Below are positions 8,078 to 17,529 of a DNA stretch of 64,000 nt, piece after piece (the stretch's first letter is position 1; each line of letters starts with the position of its first letter). Both the position numbers and the translations under genes were made by a program. Source of the stretch: an uncultured Eubacteriales bacterium (GTDB lineage: Bacteria; Bacillota; Clostridia; Christensenellales; CAG-917); the NCBI GenBank assembly GCA_900544575.1, contig UQVO01000003.1, positions 90,715 to 154,714 of the forward strand, in the 5' to 3' direction. The notes under the pieces were generated by a model. The model was not told where the DNA came from, made no database searches, and saw only the letters and a program-made list of their open reading frames with translations.

Positions 8078-9387
8078 TTGCCTGCCCTCCCTTCTTTCAG
8101 CGTCTTTTTGGCAAGGCGTATAGCCTGCACCAAAGGTCGTTTCGCGGGACAGACGTACGAGCACACCCCGCATTCCATACAGCTTGCGACAAACAGCTCT
8201 TCCGTCCTTGCGAAGTCGCCCGACAGCACCGCTTTTTCTATGTCGCGCGGCATAAGTTTCATCGGGCACTGCCTGATGCACCTGCCGCAGTTGATGCACT
8301 GCGTCGGCTCACGCATAGCGGCTTCCCTGCCGTCCATAAACAGCACGGACGACGTCCCTTTCGTGACGCACGCGTCCAGCCCCGCCTGTGCGAAGCCCAT
8401 CATAGGTCCGCCGCTTATAACCTTCGCGACGTCGTCGTCGGACGTTTCTCCGCGCGTCTTTTCCCGCACAAAGGAAAACGGTATGCCCGTCCTCATCATA
8501 AAGTTGCCGCGCACTCCCGCGGCGCCTCCGCTGACCGTCACGGCACGCATATACAGCGGCTCGCCCTTGTCCACCGCTCTCGCGACGGCGTATGCGGTGT
8601 GCACGTTGTCCACCACGCAGCCGACGTCGGCGGGAAGTCCTCCCGGCGGCACCTGCCTGCGGGTGAGCGCAAACACCAGCTGTTTCTCCGCGCCCTGCGG
8701 ATACTTGGTGCGAAGAAGCACGGGCGTCACCGCCGCATTCCCAGCGCACGCCTCGGAAAGCGCGGCGAACGCCTCTTTCTTGTTCGCCTCCACTCCGATG
8801 AGCGTACGCCCTGCGCCGAGCGCGGTCATAAGCAGCTCCGCACCGCGCACGACTTCCGCCGCGCGCTCCGTCATAAGACGGCAGTCGCAGGTGATGTACG
8901 GTTCGCACTCCGCGCCGTTCAGGACGAGCGTGTCGACGGCGTTTTTCGGCGCGAGTTTGACGTGCGTGGGGAATCCCGCGCCGCCCATACCGATTATGCC
9001 GCACTCCCTGACCCTCGCGATTATCTCTTCCGCCGACGGGTCGGCGAGAGGGGGAAGGGAAACGCTCTCGTACGCAAAGTCGTTGATAATCTCGATATGC
9101 CTGCATTTTCCGCCCGTTGCGGTGGGCAGTTCCTTAATCCCCGCCACCGTACCGGACACCGAAGAATGCACGCGGGCGGAAACGTAGCCCGCCGCTTCCG
9201 CGATGAGCTGCCCGGCGAGCACGCGTTCGCCCTCCGAAACGACAGGCTGCGCGGGCGCGCCTATATGCTGCGCCAACGCAAAATAAAGCCTTTCGGGGGC
9301 ATCGAACTCGGCGAGGGGCATATCCGCCGTGATTTTACGCGCAGGCGGATGAGTTCCCCTGCGGAAGGTTTTGCCGAAAAACGTCAA
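8074..9387 (-). CDS. rnfC: Rnf complex subunit C, NADH-binding iron-sulfur flavoprotein
   Basis: Peripheral subunit that exchanges electrons with NAD+/NADH and carries FMN and two 4Fe-4S clusters. TTG 9387 is taken as start because AGGAG lies 8 nt upstream (9396-9400) and the protein then begins LTFFGKTFRRGTHPP, as in other RnfC; the next upstream option, TTG 9420, has no ribosome site. The length is then 437 aa. The nucleotide motif GMGGAGFPTHVKL is at about residue 131, and the cluster motifs CINCGRCIRQCP and CMECGVCSYVCP are near the C-terminus. It is first in the operon, with its promoter at 9450-9478. Confidence 0.95.
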   Translation of the reverse strand: MTFFGKTFRRGTHPPARKITADMPLAEFDAPERLYFALAQHIGAPAQPVVSEGERVLAGQLIAEAAGYVSARVHSSVSGTVAGIKELPTATGGKCRHIEIINDFAYESVSLPPLADPSAEEIIARVRECGIIGMGGAGFPTHVKLAPKNAVDTLVLNGAECEPYITCDCRLMTERAAEVVRGAELLMTALGAGRTLIGVEANKKEAFAALSEACAGNAAVTPVLLRTKYPQGAEKQLVFALTRRQVPPGGLPADVGCVVDNVHTAYAVARAVDKGEPLYMRAVTVSGGAAGVRGNFMMRTGIPFSFVREKTRGETSDDDVAKVISGGPMMGFAQAGLDACVTKGTSSVLFMDGREAAMREPTQCINCGRCIRQCPMKLMPRDIEKAVLSGDFARTEELFVASCMECGVCSYVCPAKRPLVQAIRLAKKTLKEGRAGK

Positions 9388-9449
9388 GTCTTTCTCTCCT
9401 GTGGTGTGAACGTAGCACAAACAAGCGCATAGCCGCGCTTTTCTTATAA

Positions 9450-9478
9450 ATTATAAGACACTTTGGAGACAATGTAAA
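9450..9478 (-). promoter_or_regulatory. Promoter of the rnf operon
   Basis: On the minus strand a -35 box TTTACA (9478-9473) and a -10 box TATAAT (9455-9450) are separated by 17 bp. Predicted transcription start is near 9443, giving a leader of about 55 nt before the rnfC TTG. Confidence 0.8.
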
Positions 9479-9553
9479 TACCGAAAATTCCGCACACGCG
9501 CCCGCGGGACCCGTTCAGGCGGCGCGGAATGCGGAAAACACGCCCGAAAAAAA

Positions 9554-9931
9554 TCATTTGCGGGCGGAAAAATTCGCCGCCACGCCGCCGATAAGCCCGC
9601 CGAGAGCTATGAGCACGAGAAAGCCGCCGTACAGCTTTCCCAGCACTTCCGAAGAGTCGGCGGCAAAAAAGGATGTCGCCGCCGTCGCCGCAAGCGCGGG
9701 CAGAAGCACCCACGGCAGCGGCGCCCGCTCCACAAGTCCGTTTTTCAGGTGCACTCCGAGCGCCGCCGCGCCCGTCGGCAGAAAGGCTATGAGATTGGCA
9801 AACTGCGCCGTCAGCTGGTCGACGGAAAGCAGAAGCACGAGTATGGGAATGGTCAGCGTGCCGCCGCCCATTCCCATTCCCGCAAGCACTCCCCCGCATA
9901 TTCCCGCCGCCGCGAACCAAAGCCACTGCAT
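9554..9931 (-). CDS. Half-length TSUP (TauE/SafE) permease, second of a pair
   Basis: TSUP family membrane protein, 125 aa, about four hydrophobic helices. Full TSUP transporters have eight or nine helices made of two homologous halves. This protein contains one GMGMGGGTLTIPILVL-type motif, the hallmark of each half. The gene upstream (10050-10472) is another half-size member with the same motif, so the two probably form a heterodimer. Cargo in the family includes sulfite, sulfoacetate and other small organic anions; it cannot be assigned here. The start is ATG behind GGAG. Both genes look intact. Confidence 0.85.
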   Translation of the reverse strand: MQWLWFAAAGICGGVLAGMGMGGGTLTIPILVLLLSVDQLTAQFANLIAFLPTGAAALGVHLKNGLVERAPLPWVLLPALAATAATSFFAADSSEVLGKLYGGFLVLIALGGLIGGVAANFSARK

Positions 9932-10049
9932 CTATATCTTCTCCGTTAATCTATCCTTAAAATTTCGCGCATTCGCACAGTTTAAGCTATTATTTTGCAC
10001 GCTAAACGTCGCCTTTCGCATTTTTCGGCAGACGTCCGCCGTGCGCGCG

Positions 10050-10472
10050 TCACATCATCATCTTCACTCCCGCAAACAGCATAAGCCCGTAGAAGAGGAA
10101 GTTAAGCACGGGAGCGGAAAGTTTTTTCAGGGCGACCGCGCCTGTCAGTCCGCCGATGAGCACACCCGCTATCGTCGGAGGCAGCACGGAATAATCGAAA
10201 GTTCCCCGCACCGCGTAAACAACCGTGCTCACAAGGCACAAAGGCAGTATGACCGCAATCGCGGTGGCGTGCGCCTTTTTCTCGCCGAGTCCCGCCGCAA
10301 AGGTGAGCACGGGCACCGCGAGCATTCCGCCGCCCGCGCCGAAAAGTCCGTTGACGGCGCCGACCGCAAGCCCGCATACCGCGAGCAAAATCGCTTTCTT
10401 TTTCCTTTCCCGTGGCTTTGCCGCGGCGAATTTCGCCGTCCCCGACTTCGAAACGAGAACGCTGTAAGACAT
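10050..10472 (-). CDS. Half-length TSUP (TauE/SafE) permease, first of a pair
   Basis: TSUP-type membrane protein, 140 aa. A polar, Lys/Arg-rich N-terminus of about 25 residues precedes four hydrophobic segments. The family motif GLFGAGGGMLAVPVLTF is near residue 43. AAGGAG precedes ATG 10472. A 118-bp gap separates it from its half-size partner (9554-9931). With the partner it would supply the usual helix number of a full anion exporter. The alternative, an ancestral full-length gene broken by a stop, is unlikely because each half has its own start and ribosome site. Confidence 0.85.
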   Translation of the reverse strand: MSYSVLVSKSGTAKFAAAKPRERKKKAILLAVCGLAVGAVNGLFGAGGGMLAVPVLTFAAGLGEKKAHATAIAVILPLCLVSTVVYAVRGTFDYSVLPPTIAGVLIGGLTGAVALKKLSAPVLNFLFYGLMLFAGVKMMM

Positions 10473-10541
10473 CGCATTTTCTCCTTTTCCGCATTAGTCT
10501 TTATAATTTCCGTGAAAATATGAAATGCCGCCGCAAATCGT

Positions 10542-10570
10542 TTGCAAAAAGATATGATATGATTTAGAAT
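10542..10570 (+). promoter_or_regulatory. Candidate promoter of the large lipoprotein gene
   Basis: TTGCAA (10542-10547) and TAGAAT (10565-10570) with a 17-bp spacer. A second TATAAT at 10580-10585 has no good -35 box. The leader to ATG 10659 would be about 80 nt. Confidence 0.5.
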
Positions 10571-10658
10571 ACAAAAGCCTATAATTTTAGGTAACGGCGC
10601 ACACGCAACGCGCGCGCCGCGTGCAAACCAATCAACAACTTTACACATAAAGGACGCT

Positions 10659-13600
10659 ATGAAAAGAAAAAAACTTTCGATTTTGGTTTTGCTTCTGATT
10701 GTCGTGGTCGCATTCTCCGCGGTGCTGTTCGCGGCGTGCGACAACTCGTCTTCGGACGACACCTCCGAAGCAATCGAAGCGACCGAAGGTCTGCTCATCG
10801 GCAACTCAGACTTCAAAGTCATCGGCACGAGCGGTGATTATCCCCGCTCCATCACCGACTGGTCCGGCGCGAAGATTTACTCCTCGTCCACCGTTCCCGG
10901 CGACGTCACCTCGGGCGCGATAAGCCTCGAAGAGGCGCTCTACGCCGCCAACCGCGAACTCTGGGACGACGACGGCAGCGCGGACGACGGCGGAAAGACG
11001 CTTTACGACAGGCTGAGCACGCACTACTCTTCCGCAGAAGACGCGGTCAACAACGTGCTGATGATTTATATGCCCACGGAAGACAGCGCCGAAAACGACG
11101 ATGACGATTTCGGTCCCACCGCCTACGGCTACACTTCTCCTTCCTTCTCCCTGGACGCGAACTCTTACTATAAGCTGACGGTTGACGTGCTCACCTACAA
11201 CATCGCGGGCACGGACGACGAGGACAACGTCCCCGGAGCGAGGATATACGTTTCCTCCGCGGGTTACGCCGAGATTTCCGGCATCGACACGCAGGGCGAA
11301 TGGAAGACGTACACCATTTATATCCAGAGCGCGGCGACGGGCTCCACCTCTCTCACCCTCAACCTCGGACTCGGCAAATACAGTTCCTACTACAAGGACG
11401 GGCTCACCACGGGCTACGCTTTCTTCGACAACGTGATGCTGGAAAAAATCAATTCCGACGAAGTGACGGTCGACGAAGCCGCAAGCCGGTACACAGAGGC
11501 GGTGCAGGAAGAAGCCACGCTGTATGCGGAAGCTCGCGAAGCGTACACCGCAGACATCAATGCGGCAGGTGACGACGAAGACGCGCTTGCGAAAGTGAAA
11601 TCCCTCTCCGCGCGCTATCTTGCCACCGAAGTCCGCACCCTTACTCTCAGGGTTTCCAACGGCAGGTTTGACTACGGTTCCACCTCCGTCGGCACTTCCG
11701 CGCCCTCCGGCTGGACGCTCGTGACGGGCGACGGCGCTCCCACGTCCTACCGTTTCAACGGCGTGATAAGCGCGTCCGAATTCGAGGACAATTACACCTC
11801 ATACGCAGGCACCTATTATCTGCCCCTCGCAACCACTCCCGCGAGCGAACATCTTGTCGGGGCGGTTGACCTCTTCACCGACCATATGAACGGCGGCAGC
11901 GTGGGCGACAGCGTGTATATGCTCTCCCAGCAGATGATGACCGCACAGGGCATCAGGACCTCCCGTTCCATAGTCATAGAAAAGAACAAGTACTATGCCC
12001 TGAGCGTCGACGTGCTCACCCGCAACGTGTACGGCGCGGGCGTTTCCCTCATCCTTTCGGGCGACGGCGAAGACATAGTCATAGAGGGCATAGCGCAGAA
12101 TCTCTACGACGGCATAGTCCGTTTCGGCGAGCCCGACGGAGACGCAACCGCCCCCGAAAACGGCGAATGGACGAGATACATTTTCTACATCAAGGGCAAC
12201 CAGTACAAGGATATGTCCTACAATCTGACGCTGTGGCTGGGCACGGGTGACGCGGAAGACAACACGGAAGCCACCTACACCTATTACTCTTCCACTTCCG
12301 CGACGGGCACTTCGCGCACCACTTACACCGCGGACGGCACCTTCTCTTCCGGCTGGGCTTTCTTCGATGACGTGACGCTCACCGAGTTTGCGGACCAGGG
12401 TGCGTACGACGAAGCCGTCGAGGGCGCGGGCACTGCCGTGAGCAAAGACGGCGGCTATTCCGTCGACGTCAGCGGCACGGACTACACCGCAATTTCCGTC
12501 GACCTCTCTTCCGACAGCTACTTTATGACCGACGACGGCGGCGACAATACGCACGGCACCATTTTCGGCGATTTCCGCACCGGCAGCGGCAGCAGCGACG
12601 AATTCGCGGGCGACACGGAAGGCACTCCTTCGGGATGGGAACATAAAGCTGCGGAGGACGACGACACCGACGCCCCCGTGGCGACTCCCGATATGGTCAC
12701 CGCGGGCACGGTCTATCTCGACGCGGAGGATTACTTCACCTCTCGCGGTCTTACCGCCCCCGGTCTGCCCTATGACACCGTCGCAAACACCGGGCTTATG
12801 ATACGCGCGACGCAGGATACCGCGTTCACGATGAAGTCCGACATCATCGAGATAAAGGCGAACAGGGCGTACGCCATAAGCGTATGGGTGAAGACGGACG
12901 GCGTGAAAGACACCTCCGGCGCGTATCTGTATCTGAAATCCTACGAGGACGAAGAAAACGAGTCCGGCGAAACGACGCTTTCCTCCTTCACGGCGGTCAA
13001 CACCGCGGAAGTGGAAACCTACAACGGCTGGTCCGAATACACCTTCTACATCAAAGGCTCCGGCGAAGGGACGACGAAAGTGTGGCTGGAATTCGCACTC
13101 GGCTCCGGCACGAGATGGGAGTCCTCCACGCTTGCGAGCGGCGCGGCGTACTTTGCGAATATGAGTATGATTGACGTCACCTACTCCGACTTCTCGGACG
13201 CGACGGCGGGCACTTATATCGCCAAATCCGACCTCTCCACCTCCGTGAGCGGCTCCTTCGACAACGGCTCTTTCGACAACGTCGACTTCGACGAAATGGA
13301 AGACGCGATAACCGCGGGCGACGGCACTCTGCAAGGCGGCGACGTCGCAGGCGTGCCCGAAAGCTGGACCCTGAGCGACAGCAGCCTGAAAGACAATGCG
13401 GACTTTGTCGGCGGCGTCATCAGACTCGAAGAAGAAGGCGCGGGCAGCTGGGGCGGCAGCCCTCAGACAGACGCCCTCTTCGGCGACAGCTACACCGATT
13501 TCTTCAACAACATTTACGCCGACTCTCCCGTCGAGGCGCAGGGCGCGCCCTCTTTGCTTGCCATTGCAGGCAAAAACAACGAGAGATTTGCGGCGGGCTA

Positions 13601-15143
13601 TCTCTCCGACAGCTTCACGCTTTCCGCCTCCACCAACTACTCCGTAAGCGTGTGGGCGAAAGCGGAGACCGGCACGCAGGGAATGATATTCCTGCAAGGC
13701 GAAGCGTCCGGCTCCCTCGTGGACGGCGAGGAGGGCGACACTCTCTACTTCGCGTTCACGGGCGACGGCGAGTGGCATAAATACACCTTCAACATCGAGG
13801 TCGGTCTCACCGACGTTTCCCTGCGTCTCGGTCTGTGGCTGGGGCAGAACTCCGGCATAACCGGACAGGATGAGGTCACTTCGACGGGCATAGTCCTCTT
13901 CGACTCCGTCACGATGCACGAAGGTCTTACGGAACAGGAAATCGAGGACTACACTCCCGCCACCTACAACGGCGAACCGTATGAGGAAGTGAAGAGAATC
14001 TCCTTCTTCACCGACAGCTTCGACACGATGGAGGAAAGCACCTCCACCGACGACGAAGAGGAAGACACCACCGACCTCACCTCTCCCAACGGCTGGACCA
14101 GCTCCGTCGGCACCGACCAGGACCGCGACAACACCAACGCGGGCGTGCTTGACACGAGCGACTTCTCCACCGACGGCGACTATATCGTCGGTCTCGGTCC
14201 CGAACTCACCGCGGACGACTTCACGGCGACAGACGCCGAAATCGACGAATATATCCGCGACAACTTCGGCGGCGACGACTCCGAAGCGAATATCCTCGCC
14301 GCAACCAACGCGATAAAAGAAGCCAAACTCGCGCGGGCGATAGCCGACAGGATGCTCCCGCTCGACGTCTTCCCCGAAGGCTTCGTCGACGGCGACAACG
14401 TGCTCGTCATCAACAATATGCTGGACAGCGCGTATCGCTACGGCTCTGACGGATATACCCTGACCGCGGAAGTCGCCTACAAGATAAGCGTCCGCGTGTT
14501 CACCTACGGCATAGGTCACGTCGGCGACGACAACGTGTTCACGGCGGCGGACGACCGCGGCGCCTACATCGAGATATATCTCGGCTCTTCCGACAGCGAC
14601 GACGCCGAACCTCTGCGTTTCGAGAACATCAACACGGGCGACGGTTGGAGCGAATACACTTTCTATATCCTCGCTCCCTCCAAGGACGTGACGGACGTGT
14701 CGGTGCGCCTCGGACTCGGCATTTATGACGCGGACGACGAAAGCAAACTCGTCAGCGGCTATGCGTTCTTCGACGCGGTCACCATCGAAGTCATCGGCGA
14801 CGTGAACGACTACAACGAAGCGGTCGAAGCGATGCCCGGCGAAGGCGAAGAGGGCTACGGCACCTATCTCAACTACACCATCCCCGAAGAGGGCGAACAG
14901 GGAGCGACGGACGGCGACGACGACAACACCGACGTGCCTTCCGCCACCTTCAACCTCGACAACCTGTGGTGGATGATTCCGACCATCCTCATAGGTCTTG
15001 CCATCATAGCGGTCGTGGTAGTGTACTATGTGAGGAAGTACAAGAAGAAGTTCACCAAGAAGACCACGGACGAGCCCACGGACAACGTGTCCGCGTCCAA
15101 CGTCAACAAGAAGAAGAACGATTACGACAACTTCAACGAATGA
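10659..15143 (+). CDS. Giant acidic surface lipoprotein with five repeated beta-sandwich-like modules and C-terminal membrane anchor
   Basis: Not assignable to a named family. The 1494-aa protein has a lipoprotein signal peptide (Lys-rich start, hydrophobic core, lipobox LFAAC with Cys 25). Five related modules lie at about residues 160-264, 435-578, 727-841, 983-1089 and 1264-1381. Each shows a YxLSVxVxT strand, a W-x-x-Y-T-F-Y-I strand, an LxLGLG strand and a closing GYAFFDxVTL strand, like carbohydrate-binding-module sandwiches. Linkers are rich in Asp, Glu, Ser and Thr. Residues about 1435-1457 form a membrane helix followed by a Lys-rich cytoplasmic tail, so the protein would be anchored at both ends. 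A glycan- or solute-capturing surface role is inference. Confidence 0.85.
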   Translation: MKRKKLSILVLLLIVVVAFSAVLFAACDNSSSDDTSEAIEATEGLLIGNSDFKVIGTSGDYPRSITDWSGAKIYSSSTVPGDVTSGAISLEEALYAANRELWDDDGSADDGGKTLYDRLSTHYSSAEDAVNNVLMIYMPTEDSAENDDDDFGPTAYGYTSPSFSLDANSYYKLTVDVLTYNIAGTDDEDNVPGARIYVSSAGYAEISGIDTQGEWKTYTIYIQSAATGSTSLTLNLGLGKYSSYYKDGLTTGYAFFDNVMLEKINSDEVTVDEAASRYTEAVQEEATLYAEAREAYTADINAAGDDEDALAKVKSLSARYLATEVRTLTLRVSNGRFDYGSTSVGTSAPSGWTLVTGDGAPTSYRFNGVISASEFEDNYTSYAGTYYLPLATTPASEHLVGAVDLFTDHMNGGSVGDSVYMLSQQMMTAQGIRTSRSIVIEKNKYYALSVDVLTRNVYGAGVSLILSGDGEDIVIEGIAQNLYDGIVRFGEPDGDATAPENGEWTRYIFYIKGNQYKDMSYNLTLWLGTGDAEDNTEATYTYYSSTSATGTSRTTYTADGTFSSGWAFFDDVTLTEFADQGAYDEAVEGAGTAVSKDGGYSVDVSGTDYTAISVDLSSDSYFMTDDGGDNTHGTIFGDFRTGSGSSDEFAGDTEGTPSGWEHKAAEDDDTDAPVATPDMVTAGTVYLDAEDYFTSRGLTAPGLPYDTVANTGLMIRATQDTAFTMKSDIIEIKANRAYAISVWVKTDGVKDTSGAYLYLKSYEDEENESGETTLSSFTAVNTAEVETYNGWSEYTFYIKGSGEGTTKVWLEFALGSGTRWESSTLASGAAYFANMSMIDVTYSDFSDATAGTYIAKSDLSTSVSGSFDNGSFDNVDFDEMEDAITAGDGTLQGGDVAGVPESWTLSDSSLKDNADFVGGVIRLEEEGAGSWGGSPQTDALFGDSYTDFFNNIYADSPVEAQGAPSLLAIAGKNNERFAAGYLSDSFTLSASTNYSVSVWAKAETGTQGMIFLQGEASGSLVDGEEGDTLYFAFTGDGEWHKYTFNIEVGLTDVSLRLGLWLGQNSGITGQDEVTSTGIVLFDSVTMHEGLTEQEIEDYTPATYNGEPYEEVKRISFFTDSFDTMEESTSTDDEEEDTTDLTSPNGWTSSVGTDQDRDNTNAGVLDTSDFSTDGDYIVGLGPELTADDFTATDAEIDEYIRDNFGGDDSEANILAATNAIKEAKLARAIADRMLPLDVFPEGFVDGDNVLVINNMLDSAYRYGSDGYTLTAEVAYKISVRVFTYGIGHVGDDNVFTAADDRGAYIEIYLGSSDSDDAEPLRFENINTGDGWSEYTFYILAPSKDVTDVSVRLGLGIYDADDESKLVSGYAFFDAVTIEVIGDVNDYNEAVEAMPGEGEEGYGTYLNYTIPEEGEQGATDGDDDNTDVPSATFNLDNLWWMIPTILIGLAIIAVVVVYYVRKYKKKFTKKTTDEPTDNVSASNVNKKKNDYDNFNE

Positions 15144-15162
15144 CCGTGACCGTTAAAACGGA

Positions 15163-15192
15163 CCCCTGCCCCCGCGGCAGGGGTTTTGTTTT
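15163..15192 (+). terminator. Intrinsic terminator after the lipoprotein gene
   Basis: An 8-bp GC-rich stem (CCCCTGCC 15163-15170 with GGCAGGGG 15176-15183, 5-nt loop) is followed by TTTTGTTTT, 19 bp after the stop codon. Confidence 0.88.
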
Positions 15193-15275
15193 GCCGCCGA
15201 ATCCGCCGCGACAGTCGCTTCGGCGCGCGAATTTATTCCGCCGCCGCGGCATATATTTTCCTTCGAGGCGACAAA

Positions 15276-16787
15276 TTGAACGGAACGGTAAAATCTTTTT
15301 CGATAGTTACGGGATTTGCGGTGGTGACAAGGCTGCTGTCTTTCCTCTTCAAAATCTGGATGTCCCGCACTCTCGGAGCGGAAGCGGTCGGCGTCTATCA
15401 GATTGCGTTCAGCGTCCTGCTGCTCCTCTTTTCCTTTACGGCGGGCGCGCCCACGGTGCTCTCCCGCAAAGTGGCGGAATGCGCGGCGCGCGGCGACACG
15501 AAAAGGCAGAACGCGCTCACCACCGCTTCTCTGCTCATAGGACTAGGCTCGTCCGTCGCCATATGCGTGCTTTTCCTTGCGCTCTCGGACCACCTCGGCG
15601 GGCTGTTTGCGGACGAACGCTGTGTGCCCATATTCCTCATTATGCTTCCCGCGCTCGTCACGTCGTCGCTGTATGCGCCCCTGCGGAGCTGGTTCTGGGG
15701 ACGCAAGAACTTTCTGACTTTCTCCTCGCTCGAACTCGTGGACGAAGTGCTGAAAATCGGCTTCGCAATGCTGTTCGCGGGCGGATTTTTCGCCGCGCTT
15801 ACGGGAGCGGCGGGCGTTGCGCTCGCGCTGGTGCTCTCCGACACCGTGTCCGTGCTGGTGCTCTTCATCCTCTTTTTCAAGGCGGGCGGACGCTTCGCGA
15901 AGCCGCAGGGGACAAAAGAACTCGTCACCTCCACCCTGCCCCTTTCCGCGGTGCGCATACTCACTTCCCTTTCCGCCTCTCTTTCGGCGCTGGTCATCCC
16001 CAAACAACTGGTTGCGGGCGGGATGTCCGTCGCGGTCGCCACGGCGCAGTACGGCAGGGTGGCGGGTATGGCGCTGCCTCTCATAATGGCGCCCGTGACA
16101 ATAATCTCCGCGCTCTCCGTCGTGCTTATCCCGGACCTTGCCGAACTCGCATCCAAGGGCGATTACGCCGAAATCCGCGCAAAACTGCGCACCGCGTTGC
16201 TGTTTGCGGCAATCGTCGCGTCGGCATTCTTCGCGGCGTACGTCCCCCTCGGCAGAGAACTGGGCAAATTCTTCTTCGGCGACGAGGAAGCGGGCAAGCT
16301 GGTTTCCTACGCCGCGGTCATAATTTTTCCCCTCGCGCTCGGAAACATCACCACGCCCGTGCTGAACTCTCTCGGAATGGAAAAATACTCTTTCGCGGGC
16401 TACATCTGCGGGCTCGTCTGCTCTCTGCCCTGCATTTTCTTCCTGCCGCAGGTGATAGGCATTTACGCCGCGGCAGTTGCGAGCGGCGTGGGATTTGCCG
16501 TCACGGCGGCGGTGAACTCCGTCTTCCTCATACGCAGGCTGGGCAGACCGCAGGGACTGGGGAAAATATTCGGAGTGTGCTCTTTCTCCGTTCCGCTTGC
16601 GGTGCTGGGGCTTTTCCTCACCAATCTGCTCTCGCCGTATCTGGGCAATACGGTGACCATCATCCTCATCGCAGCCGTTATGTTCGCATTCTTCGCGGTG
16701 TTCGTGACCGTGTTCGGGATAGTGGACGTGAGAGCGTTCCTTTCTATGGTGCTCCCGCGCAGGCAGAGGGCACGGACGCGCGCATAA
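15276..16787 (+). CDS. SpoVB/MurJ-like polysaccharide flippase (MOP superfamily)
   Basis: Multi-pass membrane protein, 503 aa, about 12-14 helices, of the group containing SpoVB and Wzx-type lipid-linked oligosaccharide flippases. It starts as family members do, with a short polar N-terminus then FSIVTGFAVVTRLLSFLFKIWMSR, and carries GAEAVGVYQIA near residue 35. TTG 15276 is chosen as start: GAGG lies 7 nt upstream and this gives the usual length; ATG choices further up fall in the terminator of the preceding gene. A sporulation role is possible, but vegetative wall-precursor or exopolysaccharide transport fits equally. DUF421 follows after 28 bp. Confidence 0.88.
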   Translation: MNGTVKSFSIVTGFAVVTRLLSFLFKIWMSRTLGAEAVGVYQIAFSVLLLLFSFTAGAPTVLSRKVAECAARGDTKRQNALTTASLLIGLGSSVAICVLFLALSDHLGGLFADERCVPIFLIMLPALVTSSLYAPLRSWFWGRKNFLTFSSLELVDEVLKIGFAMLFAGGFFAALTGAAGVALALVLSDTVSVLVLFILFFKAGGRFAKPQGTKELVTSTLPLSAVRILTSLSASLSALVIPKQLVAGGMSVAVATAQYGRVAGMALPLIMAPVTIISALSVVLIPDLAELASKGDYAEIRAKLRTALLFAAIVASAFFAAYVPLGRELGKFFFGDEEAGKLVSYAAVIIFPLALGNITTPVLNSLGMEKYSFAGYICGLVCSLPCIFFLPQVIGIYAAAVASGVGFAVTAAVNSVFLIRRLGRPQGLGKIFGVCSFSVPLAVLGLFLTNLLSPYLGNTVTIILIAAVMFAFFAVFVTVFGIVDVRAFLSMVLPRRQRARTRA

Positions 16788-16815
16788 AAGCACGGCATAG
16801 CGGCAAAATAGCCCT

Positions 16816-17529
16816 ATGCTGAACCTCTTTGTGCGCTGTATAGTCATCTATTTCTTTCTGCTCATTGCGATGCGCCTTATGGGCAAGCGGCAGCTGGGCG
16901 AATTGCAGCCCTTCGAACTCGCCATAACACTCGTCGCGAGCGAGCTCGCCTGCATTCCGATGAGCGACCCCACCATACCAATAATCTACGGCATCATTCC
17001 CGTCTTCACCCTCTTTGTCGTGCACATCATAATCACGAAACTCGCGTCGGGCAGCCTGCGCTTCCGCAAACTGCTCAACGGCAAACCCATAGTGGTCATC
17101 GAAAAAGGCAATCTGCTCCCCGACGTGCTCAAAGAACTCAATATGAACATAGACGATATGCTGGAATCCCTGCGCAGCAGCGGATATTTCAATCCCGGCG
17201 AGGTGGAGTACGCCATCATCGAAACCAACGGCAGTATGACCGTGCTGCCCAAATCTCAGTTCAAACCGCTCACTCCCTCCGACGTGTCGTTGAAAACAGA
17301 GCCTGCCGATATGCCCGTCACCATCGTGATGGAAGGCAATTTTATGGGCGCGAATATGAAAGGACTGCCGGACGTCGGCAAGGAACGCGTGCTGAAACTC
17401 CTCGACACCCTGGGGATGAAACAGTCCGACGTGCTCCTGCTGCTCGTCACGGGCAACGAAGTCTTCGTGCAGCCCTACGTCGGCGACAGTATGACGGTGG
17501 CGTTCCCGCGTGAGGAGGAAAACAAGTGA
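16816..17529 (+). CDS. DUF421 (YetF-type) membrane protein
   Basis: A protein of 237 aa with three N-terminal hydrophobic helices (residues 4-80) and the family signature GKRQLGELQPFELAITLV near 22. A cytoplasmic alpha/beta domain follows, with KPIVVIEKG near 90 and the ESLRSSGYFNPGEVEYAIIETNG block near 118. Biochemical function is unknown; B. subtilis relatives sit in spore and inner membranes. No Shine-Dalgarno sequence is visible before ATG 16816. The downstream DUF4363 gene overlaps it as GTGA, the standard partner arrangement in Clostridia. Confidence 0.93.
   Translation: MLNLFVRCIVIYFFLLIAMRLMGKRQLGELQPFELAITLVASELACIPMSDPTIPIIYGIIPVFTLFVVHIIITKLASGSLRFRKLLNGKPIVVIEKGNLLPDVLKELNMNIDDMLESLRSSGYFNPGEVEYAIIETNGSMTVLPKSQFKPLTPSDVSLKTEPADMPVTIVMEGNFMGANMKGLPDVGKERVLKLLDTLGMKQSDVLLLLVTGNEVFVQPYVGDSMTVAFPREEENK

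Noticed and set aside
11799..14519. A 906-codon open frame on the minus strand opposite the large lipoprotein
   Set aside because: The plus-strand protein is Asp/Glu/Ser/Thr-rich with GC-rich codons, which leaves few stops on the complement. The antisense product has no recognisable motif, and the plus strand has signal peptide, modules and anchor.
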